Source of the DNA: Puffinus mauretanicus
Lineage: Eukaryota > Chordata > Aves > Procellariiformes > Procellariidae
Reading direction: 5' to 3'
NCBI GenBank assembly: GCA_023333565.1
Contig: JAJKFH010000154.1
Span: 1-64,000 of the forward strand
Length of the DNA stretch: 64,000 nucleotides
Shown here: positions 1-22,700 of the stretch, in pieces
How positions within the stretch are numbered: the stretch's first letter is position 1
How the letters are laid out: each line of letters opens with the position of its first letter
Notes under the pieces: model-generated
Told to the model about the DNA's origin: nothing
Seen by the model: the letters and a program-made list of their open reading frames with translations, nothing else
Database searches by the model: none
Made by a program: the position numbers and the translations under genes

Positions 1-314
1 ACATCACAACTGGGGTCACCCGTCCCCTCCACCCTGGGTCTGAGCCCCCCATATGGGCACCAGGACATCACAACTGGGGTCACCCGTCCCCTCCACCCTG
101 GGTCTGAGCCCCCCATATGGGCACCAGGACACCACAACTGGGGTCACCCATCCCCTCCACCCTGGGTCTGAGACCTCATATGGGCACCAGGACATCACCA
201 GGGCCACCCATCCCCTCCACCCCAGGTCTGAGCCCCCCATATGGGCACTGGGACATCACAACTGGGGTCACCCATCCCCTCCACCCCAGGTTGAGCCCCC
301 CAGCGGGCACCAGG
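1..314. repeat. 64-bp tandem minisatellite in RHBDL1 intron 3
   Basis: Five consecutive copies begin at 1, 65, 129, 192 and 255, so the units are 64, 64, 63, 63 and 60 bases long. Each copy opens with acatcacaactgggg or a close variant and ends with atatgggcaccagg or similar. The array probably continues left of the window. It lies in the intron after RHBDL1 exon 3 and stops about 40 bases before that exon's donor at 353. Open reading frames through it on both strands are by-products of the repeat. Confidence 0.93.
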
Positions 315-353
315 ACACTTCAGCCAGGCTCAGCCTTGGTGCCAGCCCCATAC

Positions 354-3226
354 CTGGGTGAGGGTGACGGCTGCCATGAAGACGGGGGGCGGACACGTGC
401 GGTGCTGGTAGAAGTACCAGCGCCGGTCCATCTCGCAGGGCAGGATCTCGTAGGCCACGTAGCGGACGAAGCGCTTGTAGAAGCCCAGGCCGGTCTCGTC
501 CAGCAGCACGTCGCGGGGCAGGGCTCGCTGCCCGTTGGCGATGGCACGCTTGAAGCTGCTCGAGCGCTTGCTGCTGATCTGCGGAGAGAGGCCGTGCCCG
601 CGGGGGCCGCAGGGGCAGCTCGGGCCGGTGGGCTTGTGGCCACCCCCTGCCCATCGCCGCCACCCCGGTGGGACCGGCCGAACAAGCCACCCCAAGGTCA
701 TGCCATCATCCCGTGTCAGGGGAGCCCCCGGGGATCACCGGTGTCTGCCCCCCTTCCCAGGGGCACAGGGAGGTGCCCAGTGCCCACCCTGGGCTGGCAC
801 CCGGCCGCTCGCCCCCGTCCCCGTGGCCCCCCGGCACTGACCAGGTCTACCAGCTCCTGATAGCAGACCTGCCCCTCGTCGTTGCCCTGTGCCAGGGCCA
901 CCAGCATGTCCAGCTTGGCGGGGTCCAGGGGCAGCTCATGGCTGTGCACGAGGCTGGCGAACGTCTCCACCCCGATGAAGCCGGTGTTTTCGGGGTCGAG
1001 CTGTGGGGCACGGCACGGGGCATCACCGGGATGCCAGGGCTGTGGCTCCCTGATCGGCTGAGGAGACCTTCCGGTGCCCCTCACCCTGGCCTCAAGCCTG
1101 GTGGCATCACGTGCCACTCCATGACACCAGCCCCTGCCTCTGCGAGGGAGGCTACAGCCCGCACCCACCCCGTACCCCGTCCTGTGTGAGTGCCCTGTGC
1201 CATGGTGGGCGCCCCGTGCTGCGTGGGTGCCCCGTGCCGTGCCGGCGTCCCCGTGCCCGTCTCCCCACGGCGCAGCCAACACTCTCCCACTCAGTTATTT
1301 CTCGCCGCCAGCAGCCTGCCAGCCAGGAAGCCACGAAGCTAAACACACGCGCAGCCCTGGCACCAGCCTCCTCCTCCCGCTCCTCCTGCGGGCCGGCCGC
1401 TGGGCTCCGCCACGCCGGGCACCCTGTGCCAGGGCACCCTGCACCATCCTGGGGGCTCCCGGCACTGACTGGGCATCCTGAACCCTCCAGGCATCCCGAA
1501 CCATTGGGCACCCAGCACCATCGGGCACCCAGCACCATCGAGCACCACTCACGGAGACGAGGAGCCCGGGGTGGCACGAGGATGATGGAGACAGGGAGAG
1601 GGCAGCGATGGCCGGAGCACAGCCTGAGCCCCGCCGAGGGTGGCCGGGACCCCGCGCCCCGCAGGATTACGCTGCAAATAGCGTTGGGTTTGTTCCTTTC
1701 TTCGCCAGGGAACGAAATGCAGAAGATGAAACTCGTTCTCATGGGACAGGCAGGAAAGGGGGTGCTGGGGGCATGGTACCCCCACCCCAGCGTGCACCCC
1801 GTTCCTCCGAGCCCGGCAGGGAACAGCCAAAGCCGCTTTCCCGAGGGGGGTCCAGCTGCCTGGAGTCCCTGCCTGAGGCGGGCACGGGTGCAGGGTGCGG
1901 GGTGCGGGGTGTGGGGTGCAGGCAGTGCTCGCAGCCTCGCAGCAGCTGCCAGCCCAAGGGAGCAGCCCCAGCCATCGGGGTGCAGGAGCACCCCGGTACC
2001 AGCCATCCCCTGCACCCCACAAGCCGCACACGCCGCCCCACAGGCGCCACGTGCGTGTGCCACACTGGGACCTGGCACACGCTGTCCCCACCCGCCGGCG
2101 CACACCGAACTCAGCGGCGCTCAGAGAGCCCCAGCAGTGGCCAGAAGCCCCTCTCCACTTTGGGGGTGCATCTCCCCCCAGCCCAGCCCCACTGGCCCCC
2201 TGCAGCCCCCCGCGGGGGCCCGATCCCCAGGCCCCCCAGCCCCTTGGCCCTGCCAGGCTCTCCCAGGTCCTGCTCTCGCCCGGGGAAGGTGCTGCTCATC
2301 CCCGAAGGGCTCGGAGGCGCACGGAGCCCCAGCACCCTATGGCGGGGTGACATGGGGGACAGCACCACAGCTCCCGGGCCGGGGAGGCCGGGGGACTTGG
2401 CCAAGGTCATGGAGCCAGCCGGGGGTGCGGGGGAACCATTAATATTCCTGACCCCCAATAAATTCCCTCCCCATCCCCAGGGGAGAGCTGCTGGCTCGGC
2501 CCGGGCTGGGTGGGGATGGAGGGACGAGGCGGCCGAGCGCCGGGCAGGGACGGGGCTGGGGTGCAGCGGGTGCTAACGCATCGGGGCCTGATCCTGCCAG
2601 CGGAGCGGAGCCCACCGCTACGCAGCGTTAATGCTCCGCCACCTGATCCTGCAATCAGGTCACGGGGCTGGATGCAGCCCCCCGCGAAGGCGAGCCTCAC
2701 CGGGGTGGCTGAGCCCCACGGCAGCCCCGGGGCCCCATCCTGCACCCAGTGCTGGGACTCGGCACCACCGCAGGCGTTGGGGCTCGGCTGCCCAGCACCT
2801 CTCGTCCTTGAGAGTGCACCCGGCAGGATCCGGCCCGGGGCAGGCGGAGCGGGCAGTGCTGGGGCGGGGAGGAGGAGGCCACAAGTGAGCTGAGTTGCGC
2901 GGTCTCAGCGTCGCAACGGGGGCCCGGCTCCCCCGGGGCAGGGATGGGGGGCACCGGGGGATGCTCAGCTGGGGGCAGCGGGCGCGGTAGCCGCCCTGGG
3001 CGGGCAGCGCTGCCCGCTCCTTGCCAGACCCGCGGGCAGCCCTGCCCGCTGCGCGGCAGCCGTGCCCGGTGTACGCGAGCATCCCCCCCGGTAGCGATGC
3101 CCGCTGCACGGCGGCCGCCCCCGGAGCGAGCCCGGTGCCCGCCCGCCCTCCGGCAGCGTTGCCCGGTGCCCCCCCCCCCGCTCTCACCTGCTCCTGGATG
3201 AGCTGGAGCAGGGAGCTCCTGTCCAT
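354..3226 (-). CDS. RHBDL1: RHBDL1, rhomboid-like protein 1 (5' part, first three coding exons)
   Basis: Rhomboid-family intramembrane serine protease homologue, expected in Golgi or other secretory membranes. Coding exons on the minus strand are 3188-3226 (13 codons, start [13 protein letters not shown]), 842-1000 (53 codons) and 354-578 (75 codons), all joined at phase 0 by GT-AG introns. Exon 2 carries the EF-hand-like region typical of RHBDL1-3 ([10 protein letters not shown], then [20 protein letters not shown]). Exon 3 has [20 protein letters not shown] and [16 protein letters not shown], ending at [12 protein letters not shown] where the first membrane helix begins. These match human RHBDL1 closely as I remember it. 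The GxSG and His catalytic residues are in exons left of position 1, so activity cannot be judged. Human RHBDL1 also has a longer N-terminal isoform; I saw no exon for it here. Confidence 0.95.
1506..1549. repeat. Short 17-bp direct repeat in RHBDL1 intron 1
   Basis: About two and a half copies of gggcacccagcaccatc with one or two changes. It lies within the RHBDL1 intron between exons 1 and 2. No function is evident. The rest of this 2.2-kb intron (1001-3187) is GC-rich and holds no exon that I can support. Confidence 0.6.
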
Positions 3227-3560
3227 GCACCCGGCGGGCGGCGGGCTCCGCCGCTCCCCCGCGCCCGGGGCCGGCGAGCCGGGCAGGGGAGCGGCGCGGG
3301 AGGCGGGGGCGGCGGGGGGGGTGGCTCTCCCCGCCAGCCCCGCGTTGCGGCGGGCCCGGGAGCGAGCTGCGAGCGGCGGCGCCGGGAGCCGCCGATGGCA
3401 GCGGGGCGGCGGCGGCGGGGGCGGGAGCGGAGCCGAGCGGAGCCGCCCCCGCCGCAGCGCGCGGCGCAGCGCACCCCCCCACCCCCCCCCGCCGCCGCGC
3501 GGGGAACCGGGACCCGCCCCGCCCCGCCCCGCCGGTGGCCCTGGCCCCGCGCCCCGAGAC
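2880..3560. promoter_or_regulatory. CpG island and probable RHBDL1 promoter / 5' UTR
   Basis: The sequence around the RHBDL1 start codon (3224-3226) is very rich in CG dinucleotides and in poly-C and poly-G runs, for example about 3168-3180 and 3475-3490. It has GC-box-like motifs (gggcgg and ggggcggggc forms) around 3400-3530. No TATA box is visible. This suits a TATA-less CpG-island promoter firing on the minus strand, but the transcription start cannot be placed from sequence alone. Confidence 0.6.
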
Positions 3561-3599
3561 ACGACACGGGGAGGGAGCCGGCACCGGGCACCGGCAGCT

Positions 3600-4435
3600 T
3601 GGTACGGGCACCTGCATCCCAGTACTGGTACCCACATCCTGGTACCTGCATCCCAGTATGGGTACCCGCACCCCAGTATGGCACCTGCATCCCAGTACGG
3701 GCACCTGCATCCCAGTACGGGCACCTGCATCCATCCCAGTATAGGCATCTGCATCCCAGTATGAGTACCTGCATCCCAGTATGGCACCTGTATCCCAGTA
3801 TGGGTACCCACACCCCAGTATGGCACCTGCATCCCAGTATGGCACCTGCATCCCAGTATGGGTACCCGCATCCCAGTATGGCACCTGCCTCCCAGTACAG
3901 GCACCTGCATCCCAGTACTGGTACCCACATCCTGGTATGGTACCTGCATCCCAGTATGGGTACCTGCATCCCACTATGGCACCTGCCTCCCAGTATGGGT
4001 ACCTGCAGCCCAGTATGGCACCTGCATCCCAGTATGGGTATCTCCATCCCACTATGGCACCTGCATCCCAGTATGGGTACCTGCAGCCCAGTAAGGCACC
4101 TGCAGCCCAGTATGGGTACCTGCATCCCACTATGGCACCTGCCTCCCAGTATGGGTACCTGCAGCCCAGTATGGCACCTGTATCCCAGTATGGGTACTTG
4201 CAGCCCAGTATGGCACCTGTATCCCAGTATGGGTACCCGCATCCCAGTAAGGCACCTGCATCCCAGTATGGGTACCTGCATCCCAGTATGGGTACCTGCA
4301 TCCCAGTACGGCACCTGTATCCCAGTATGGGTACCTGTATCCCAGTATGGGTACCTGTATCCCAGAATGGGTACCCGCATCCCAGTAAGGCACCTGCAGC
4401 CCGGTATGGGTACCAGCATGCCAGCACCAGGTACC
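3600..4435. repeat. 39-bp dimeric minisatellite upstream of RHBDL1
   Basis: About 830 bases are built from two alternating, related half-units of 19 and 20 bases: cctgcatcccagtatggca and cctgcatcccagtatgggta. Together they give a 39-base higher-order period, with scattered changes such as cag to act, tat to tac and cat to cag. Because 39 is a multiple of three and the unit lacks stops in several frames, long false reading frames of 400-600 codons run through it on both strands (plus strand MAPASQYGYLHP; minus strand GCRYPYWDAGA). The array ends around 370 bases upstream of the RHBDL1 start codon, directly before its CpG island. Order is less regular at the two edges. Confidence 0.93.
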
Positions 4436-5840
4436 TGCAGAATCCGGCACAGGCGCCTCCACCCTGACCCTGGCACCCACAGGCCAGCACAGGTCCGGCT
4501 GCGTCCCCCGTGGGGGCTCCACCTGGCAGGGGGCACAGGGTGCCTCCAGCGCTGGCACCGCCCTAGCACAGGGCACGCGGGGCAGCCTGGCACCGGGTGC
4601 CCTTGAACCAGGCCTGCTGCCCCGGGCCCCCACGTGCCCTGTCCCATGGGGTGGCACATCCCCAGCACCAGCACCATCCCCGCTCCCCTGGGCCGCAGCT
4701 CAGTCCCACTGCGAGTGCCAGGGGAGCTCTGGGCAGGGCTGTGGGGCTGTGCCCATGCTGGGGCAGAGGGGCTGGGGGGCAGCAGGCAGGGGGCTGCGCA
4801 GGCCGGCGATGCCGCGGCGACGCACGCTGGCACGGGGCAGGCAGGGACGCCAGGCAGTGGGGCAACGCCCGGGCTCCTTCCTCGGGGACCGCGTGCGGCC
4901 ATGGGTGAGCTCCCGCAGCCCTGCCATGTGCATCCCCTGCCCCACGCCTGCCCCGGCACGGCGTGCGCAGCTCTGGCACGCCAGCACTATTAATAGGCAC
5001 CGCGGCACGTGGGCCTGCTGCTCCCACGGGTCCCAGCCTGGTTTGGACTCGCCAGGGAGCACCGCGCGTCCCAGCCACCTTGGCATCGCCTCCTCCGCCC
5101 TGCACGGTGGCACTGGCCGTGCTCCCTCCCTGTCCGTACCCAAGCACCCCAGTTTGCCGTAGTGGGAACGGTCTCCTCTCCCACCCCAGCAGCCCGGAGG
5201 GACCCCCTCGCACACGGGGGAGCAGTCGGGTCTCATCCAGCCTTGGAGCAGAGGCCCCGGAGAGATGCTGGGAAAAACCTTTTCCCCAGCTGTGCCCGCG
5301 TTCCCGGTGCCCAGCGCCCGCGGCTGAGCCTGCAGAGACAGAAATAGCTGAGGGAAAAGCTACCGCGGGGAAACGGGAGCAGGCAGGGGCGGCGGCACAG
5401 CCCCACGAGCCGCAGGCGTGCGGGGGGACGGTGGCTGCAAGGAAGCGGGGAGCCCCTAACCCCGCGTGGGGCCGGGCACACAGAGCCACGGCTCCAGGTG
5501 CAGCCAAGCCTCCCACTGCCCGCGAGATCCTGCCAGCGCGACACGGGGACCCACCACCACCTTCCCCGTCTCTCCCCGCTGGCTGGGACTTGTTGCAGAG
5601 GCATCCATGTCCTCAAGGACCAGGGAGCCCTGGGCCAGCCCCGAGCCTCGTCCCACAGGGCCGGGCTTCAGCTCCTGCCCTAAATCCCTGTAACTGCCCC
5701 CAAAATGGGGTGGGCAGCCCAGGTCGTTGGGGTTTCCTCGCTCACACCGCAGCCAAGGGAGGCCCCGGGCTTCGAGCAGCGCTGGCAGGGGCGAGGGGTC
5801 CTGCTCCCCAGGAGACGCAGGACGCCGCGTGCAAGTGGAA
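4436..5840. other. GC-rich intergenic gap between RHOT2 and RHBDL1
   Basis: No exon, RNA gene or recognisable mobile element was found here. Several frames stay open because stop codons are rare in such GC-rich DNA, but none resembles a known protein or has plausible splice structure. It may hold RHBDL1 upstream regulatory sequence or an unrecognised non-coding 5' exon. Confidence 0.5.
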
Positions 5841-5852
5841 GGTGTGTAAAAA

Positions 5853-5858
5853 TTTATT
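5853..5858 (-). terminator. Candidate poly(A) signal for RHOT2
   Basis: TTTATT on the plus strand reads AATAAA on the minus strand, the direction of RHOT2. It is the first canonical minus-strand signal I noticed downstream of the RHOT2 stop, about 1.7 kb away, which would give a long 3' UTR. An earlier non-canonical signal is possible. Confidence 0.45.
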
Positions 5859-7583
5859 TTCATGTAGAGAACAAACCTCCTAAAACGGAATGGCTGTGCC
5901 AGACCTGGACCGGTGCCGGGAGCGGGTCAGACCACCAGACACGGGCCTGGCTAGCAGAGCCACGTGCAGTGGGCTCGGGTACAGAGAGGGGATAAGAAAC
6001 CACCAGGGACGTGGCCCTGGCAGCGCCACTAACCACGGGCCAGCAGCAAGTGTGATGGCAGCGGGTGCCTGACGGGCAGAGCGGCTCCAGCACAGGCAGG
6101 GACCCCCTGTCCGGCCAGCGCTGGGGACCAGGCACACCTAAAAGATGCTGGCTGCCACCCTGCGATTTCTCAACCCCCTCACCGGCTCCAGGCCACGATA
6201 AAAAGTTTAAATAGACAAAACATAGAGAAAAGCAGCTCCAGCTGTACCTCGGTGCTGCCCCACCTGCAAATAAACCTACCCTGAGTGTGCTCAAAAAGCC
6301 TAAGTTAGTGTCACTGAGCCAGGAGCTGACCGGCAGGACGGGAGCCCAGGGTGGGTGTGAGCTGAGCGGGGAGGCCAGCCCGGGCTGGCCTCGCTCTTTG
6401 GGACTCGGAGATGGGGACAGCGTGGGACTCTGGCCCCGGATTTGCGCTGGGCTGAAGTCACAGCAGCTGCCCGGCAGCTAAGGCTGGCGCGGGTGCGGGC
6501 AGGGGACGGAGGAAAGAGCTTCCAGTCGTACCAGGAGACGCAACGCCCAGAGCCTCGCACTCTGGGACAGCCTCAGTGCGGCCCGGGCACAGAGGGGACA
6601 GCAGGACAAGGGCCGTATGCCAGCACATGGCATGGCGTGGCACCAGCTTGGCGATGGCACTGCCAGGAGAGGACTGCGGCTTGCCCTCGGGAGTGCGGCG
6701 AGCACCCTACGCACTCGCAGCCCTCCCCAGCTTACCAGGGCTACTGGGGCCCTGCGAATACTGGTGGCCGTGAATACTGGTGGCCAGGGCAGGGGTGGGG
6801 AGGGGACGGGCCACACAGCCCAGAGGGGAGGAGGGCAGATGGGCTGAGAGCCTGGCACGCTGCAGGACTCCGAGTATTTTTGCACAGAAACGAGAGAGAA
6901 GAGGCCTGGGACAGATCCCGGGCATCGCTCCCTCCCCTTGCAGCCCAGGGCTGGGGGCTGCAGCCACAGCATCCCAGCGAGGGCCAGGAGTGACCCCAAA
7001 ACACAGGGGCTTGGGGGGTGTCCCCAAGTCCCCCACGGCTGCCTTTCCCAGCGCTGGCAGAGGGAAATAGGGACTGGGGATGGAGGTGTGCCCCGGGGGG
7101 CCGAAGCCACGAGCCCATTCGACAGCTCTGCTGCTGCTGCAGGCCCCAGCGGCCCCGGGAGCGTTGCCCCCCAAGAACTGAGGGCACCAGCAGAGCCCTC
7201 TGGGGAAGGGATGTGCCCGGCCCAACAGATACTGAAACACTCATGTTTGAGCTTAAAAACAAACGTTAAAAAAAAATTAACAGAATAAAAGACTGGGGTG
7301 ATCCTCCAGCTGCCGGTGAGGCAGAGCCCCCAGGCAGAGCTGCCTGGCCCCTGCTGCCGCGGCTGGGCGATGAGGCGGCAGAGGCCGGCAGGGTTAGGCT
7401 GGCCGGTGCCGGGGGATCTATCCTGCTGGTGCTGGGAAGTCCGGTTTCACTGGTCCTGCAATCCAGGCTGGATGGAAAGGAGGATTTCCCACCAGGGACC
7501 AGCTTGAGGCAAAGCCCCTCACCGGGGCGTCATTCGGGAGGGGGAGGCTGGTGTCACGGGGAGGACGGGGTAGAGAGCGACTC
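5859..7583 (-). other. Probable RHOT2 3' UTR
   Basis: The stretch runs from the RHOT2 stop codon to the candidate poly(A) signal at 5853-5858. No other gene was recognised. It contains AATAAA on the plus strand near 6265 and 7275, which do not serve a minus-strand gene. Its extent depends on which poly(A) signal is used. Confidence 0.4.
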
Positions 7584-19316
<11,733 letters not shown>

Positions 19317-19480
19317 GGCGGCGCCGCCGCCGCTCCCGGGGCCGCCGCGTTCCCCCCGCCCCCCCCCGCTTCCGGCCACACCAGCGAGCGGCGGCGCAGA
19401 GCGGCAGCGCAGAGCGGCGCGGGCAGAGCGGCGCCCCCTGGCGGGCAGGGCAGGCGCACAGCACCCCGAGACCTCCTGGC
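19317..19480 (-). promoter_or_regulatory. Probable RHOT2 CpG promoter / 5' UTR
   Basis: This is the CG-dense stretch immediately upstream of the RHOT2 start codon, continuous with the CG-rich first intron. It occupies the whole gap between the RHOT2 ATG and the WDR90 poly(A) signal, so the promoter must sit here, inside the WDR90 3' end, or both. No TATA box is seen. Confidence 0.55.
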
Positions 19481-19495
19481 TTCAGCTTTCGATGT

Positions 19496-19501
19496 TTTAT
19501 T
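19496..19501 (-). terminator. Poly(A) signal of WDR90
   Basis: TTTATT on the plus strand gives AATAAA on the minus strand, about 255 bases past the WDR90 stop codon (19757-19759). It implies a 3' UTR of roughly 270 bases ending less than 200 bases before the RHOT2 start codon. Confidence 0.8.
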
Positions 19502-19756
19502 AACAAAAAACAAACGGCAAATGGGGCCGTAAAACACACCCCGCCACGGCCCGGGCCTGGCCTGCGGGCCCGCCGCCGCGTCCGGCCCCAACAACCCGCA
19601 GGTGGAGCAGAGGTTGCGGCTGGGGCCTGGTTGCGGCCTAGCTGAGGCCTAATCCGGGGCCTCACCCAGGAGCTAGGGCCTGGCCAGGGGAGCTGGGGCC
19701 AGACCCGGCCCTCCTCCCCCGCTGGAGAAGCGCCTCTGGTCCAGGGGTCTCCCGGC

Positions 19757-22700
19757 TCAACCGCCCGGGAGCTCCCAGACGAGGACGGCGCTGTGGGAGG
19801 CCGTGATGAGGCGGCGGCCGGAGGGGGCGAAGCGGCAGAGGTGGACGGCGTCATCGTGGCCGGCGTAGTCCTGCGCATCGCTGGCGGGGCAGCGCAGCAG
19901 CCTCAGGAGCCGTTCTGCGGGGAAAGGAGGGGGCTCAGTGCCGGGGGAAGGAGGCCCCGCTGCCATGGGGCTTGTCCCTGCCAAGAGCATGGTTCCCGGT
20001 CACCCCCCCGGGACCTCTCCCCTCTGCTGAGCTGCGGGTCAATGAGCTGAGTGACAGGGGACAGCAAGCAGGCAATTAATGGTTGGTAATGGGGAGAGAG
20101 CATGACACGGCAGCTCCACCCTGCGTGTCAGTCTGTCACACTGCAGTAACGGATGCGGCAGCACGTGTTAGCGCAACTCTGCTGTCTCACATCCCCCCGA
20201 TGGGCCTGGCCCCGGGGCGGGGGGGATGCGGGTGCCCCGCAGCTCTGGGGCAGGCGTGGAGCTCGCCCCGCTCTCAGGAACCACCATCAGAGTGGGATGG
20301 ACATAAGTACTGCCTCCCCAGGCAGACACAAACAGCTACAGGAGCAAGGGGCCTTTGACAGGAGAAGGGTGCTGATCGTCCCCATGCTGGGGGAAGGTCC
20401 CTTCCGCCTCCCAGGCTGTAGCTCACACAGCCACAGAGCTGTTCGGTCGTAAGCGGAGTTGAAGACAGTCCGTAACCCCAAGGAGTCATTCGAGTGACAA
20501 ATCCTGCTCATTGACAAACAGGACTGAGCTCATGCATCTTGTTTCTGACCTATGAGTCTCCCAGAGCGCTCCCCTTGCCTGACGCATACCCTGCCCGGGA
20601 GCGGGGCAGCTACACCCACAGTCCCAGGACGGTAGCTCCTACGGTCTGAGGACACGGGCTGGTGTGTGTGCACATCTTGTTTAAAGGAAAAGGGACACTT
20701 GGTTTCCCCCCACACGCAGGAAGAAGGGGATATCCCTCCCCGCCAAAGGCAACCTGGAGACAAGGCAGCCTGGGCAGCAGAGCCCACGGCACCCTCCGGT
20801 ACTCACCACCGAAGCCGACAGCCATGAAGCGCGCTGCAGGAGACAGGCTGAGCGATGTGGCGAAGTACGGCAAGGAGATCTTCTCAACTACCTGCGCTCC
20901 AGCAAGAGAAACACACCAACACCTCAGAAATGAGCAGGCAGGAGACCAGGGCTGCAGTGACAGTTGTTAGGAGGGTAAAGGGCTCCTCTCAAAAGGGAGG
21001 CTGACAGATGCACAGCGCCTCTCAGAGCTCGGAAACCTGCCAAAGGCATCGACTTTCCAGAGGAGACTCGACTCAACGATTTAGAGCCCGTTAGTGCTCC
21101 TGAAAGCAAACGCCTTCCCCTCCTGTCGGATCGAAAGGCAGCGGGGCGGCAGCAGGGACTGGCAGCCTGCCCAGACACAGCCCGAGGCAGAGGCAGGGCC
21201 CTGCCACTCACCGGTTACCTGGGCCAGACTCAGAGTTTCTGAGATGAAAAGCTGTTGCCCTGAGCAGCTGCTTGCCTGAGCCCACCCCAGACCCTCAGGC
21301 TCGGCTTTACGCGCAGGGCAGCACTGCCTCCCCCCACTGCACCTCGTTTTACGTGGCCACGGCCCCACAGCGGCAGAGGAGCCCCTGAGCCACCCTGGCA
21401 GGGCACAAGTACCTGTTTCTTGCGCAGGCTGTAAAACAAGGCTTCCTTCTGCATCCCAAAGCCGACGTAGACCAGGGTACCGGGTTCCCAAGGGCAGAAT
21501 GCGGCCAGGCTGGGCGGGAGGCTGCCGAGACCCTAGTGAGGGAAGCCAACGGGAACAAAATCGAGGCTAGCTTCTCCATCCCCAACACAGTGGGGGACAA
21601 AAGGAAGGCACGGAGGGACACCGGCCCTTGGGGAAATTCGTATGATGGAGGCGGTTTCCTCCCTCTTGCATTGCCGTCTGCATTTGCTGTGCTCACGGCA
21701 AAGCAAGGAGCAGCCACACACTGCCATGGAAACATGAGGCAAATTGTTTACTGTCATAGGAGCAAGACACATGAGGGTCCTACAGGTTGAATTTCCACTG
21801 AGGCATTATTGCTACGTGGGCTTGAAGGTGGGACTGAGTTATGGATCGGTTTAACACAGAAAATCGGGCCCAGAAGATAGATTTTTAGTAGTGGATGCAA
21901 AATCAATCCTTCCCCTATTCACTGTGGGGAGGGGATAGGGAGGGATATCCCCTTCTTCCTGGTCACTGTGGGGAGACCTGTAGCGAGTTTCCTTCACGGA
22001 GAGGAAATCCATCATTTTGGAAACAAACAGAAGAAACGTTCACAGAACCCAACCGCTGTACGGGCCTGGACGGTGCTTGGCCCCGAGGGTGCAAGTTGAG
22101 GCACCACCGCTTGCCCCCCGAAAAGACCCAGCTCCCTTCTGCATGCCAACGTCACGTGTACTGGGGACCATCTCCCCAAGACAGACCCTCCTCCCCTTTC
22201 TAGCAGGAGTCCTGCTGCCCAAACCTCACACCTGGGTTGGAGCCAAAGGGTTCTGCAAAGCATCTCAGGCACACAGGGCTAGAGAACTTGGCTCTGTGAA
22301 CCTGTCACTGGGCTCTGGCTCTGAATATTCATGGGGAGTGTCAAAGTTAGCAGCATCCTCATAATTAGGTCTCTCTTCTGTGCACTGTGCTCACTGCTGC
22401 CTGTGCTGTTTTGCGTAGCACAGGGGTGTCAGCTCTTTGCAGATGCAGTTTTTGACTCCTCACGCTTACAAAGGCCGTGCTTCCTGGTGGTTAGGCACTG
22501 CTACAACGCCCACTGCCTTTCGACATGCAAGAAGGTGCATTAACAAGATACTCTACGAGCAGCAGAACTAACGATGACGACACACTCTCTCTCTTTGGCC
22601 CCATCCGCTCAGAGCCTTGGGGCATCCCTCCTCCAGCTCGGCTGGTGCTGACACCCATGCCACGAGCAGGCAGGGGCTGGCAGGTGCCACACTCACCTCG

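Noticed and set aside
1111..2442. 443-codon plus-strand open frame in RHBDL1 intron 1
   Set aside because: It is a GC-rich frame antisense to RHBDL1, with Pro/Ala/Gly/Arg bias, no similarity and no splice or promoter context.
3600..4435. Regular short repeats resembling a CRISPR array
   Set aside because: There are no unique spacers. The half-units abut directly and the host is a vertebrate, so this is a minisatellite.
2697..4490. Minus-strand open frame of 597 codons (and similar frames on both strands) through the 39-bp repeat
   Set aside because: The frame exists because the 39-base unit is a multiple of three and lacks stops. It runs on through the true RHBDL1 exon 1 in another frame, has repetitive GCRYPYWDAGA-type content and resembles no known protein.
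4563..5516. Long open frames between RHOT2 and RHBDL1 as a possible fifth gene or a longer RHBDL1 N-terminus
   Set aside because: None matches the long human RHBDL1 N-terminus, other proteins or a spliced model; all are high-GC frames.
7266..7290. AATAAA on the plus strand near 7282 (and near 6268) as poly(A) signals of a plus-strand gene
   Set aside because: No plus-strand exons were found upstream. Both lie in the probable RHOT2 3' UTR and are likely chance matches.
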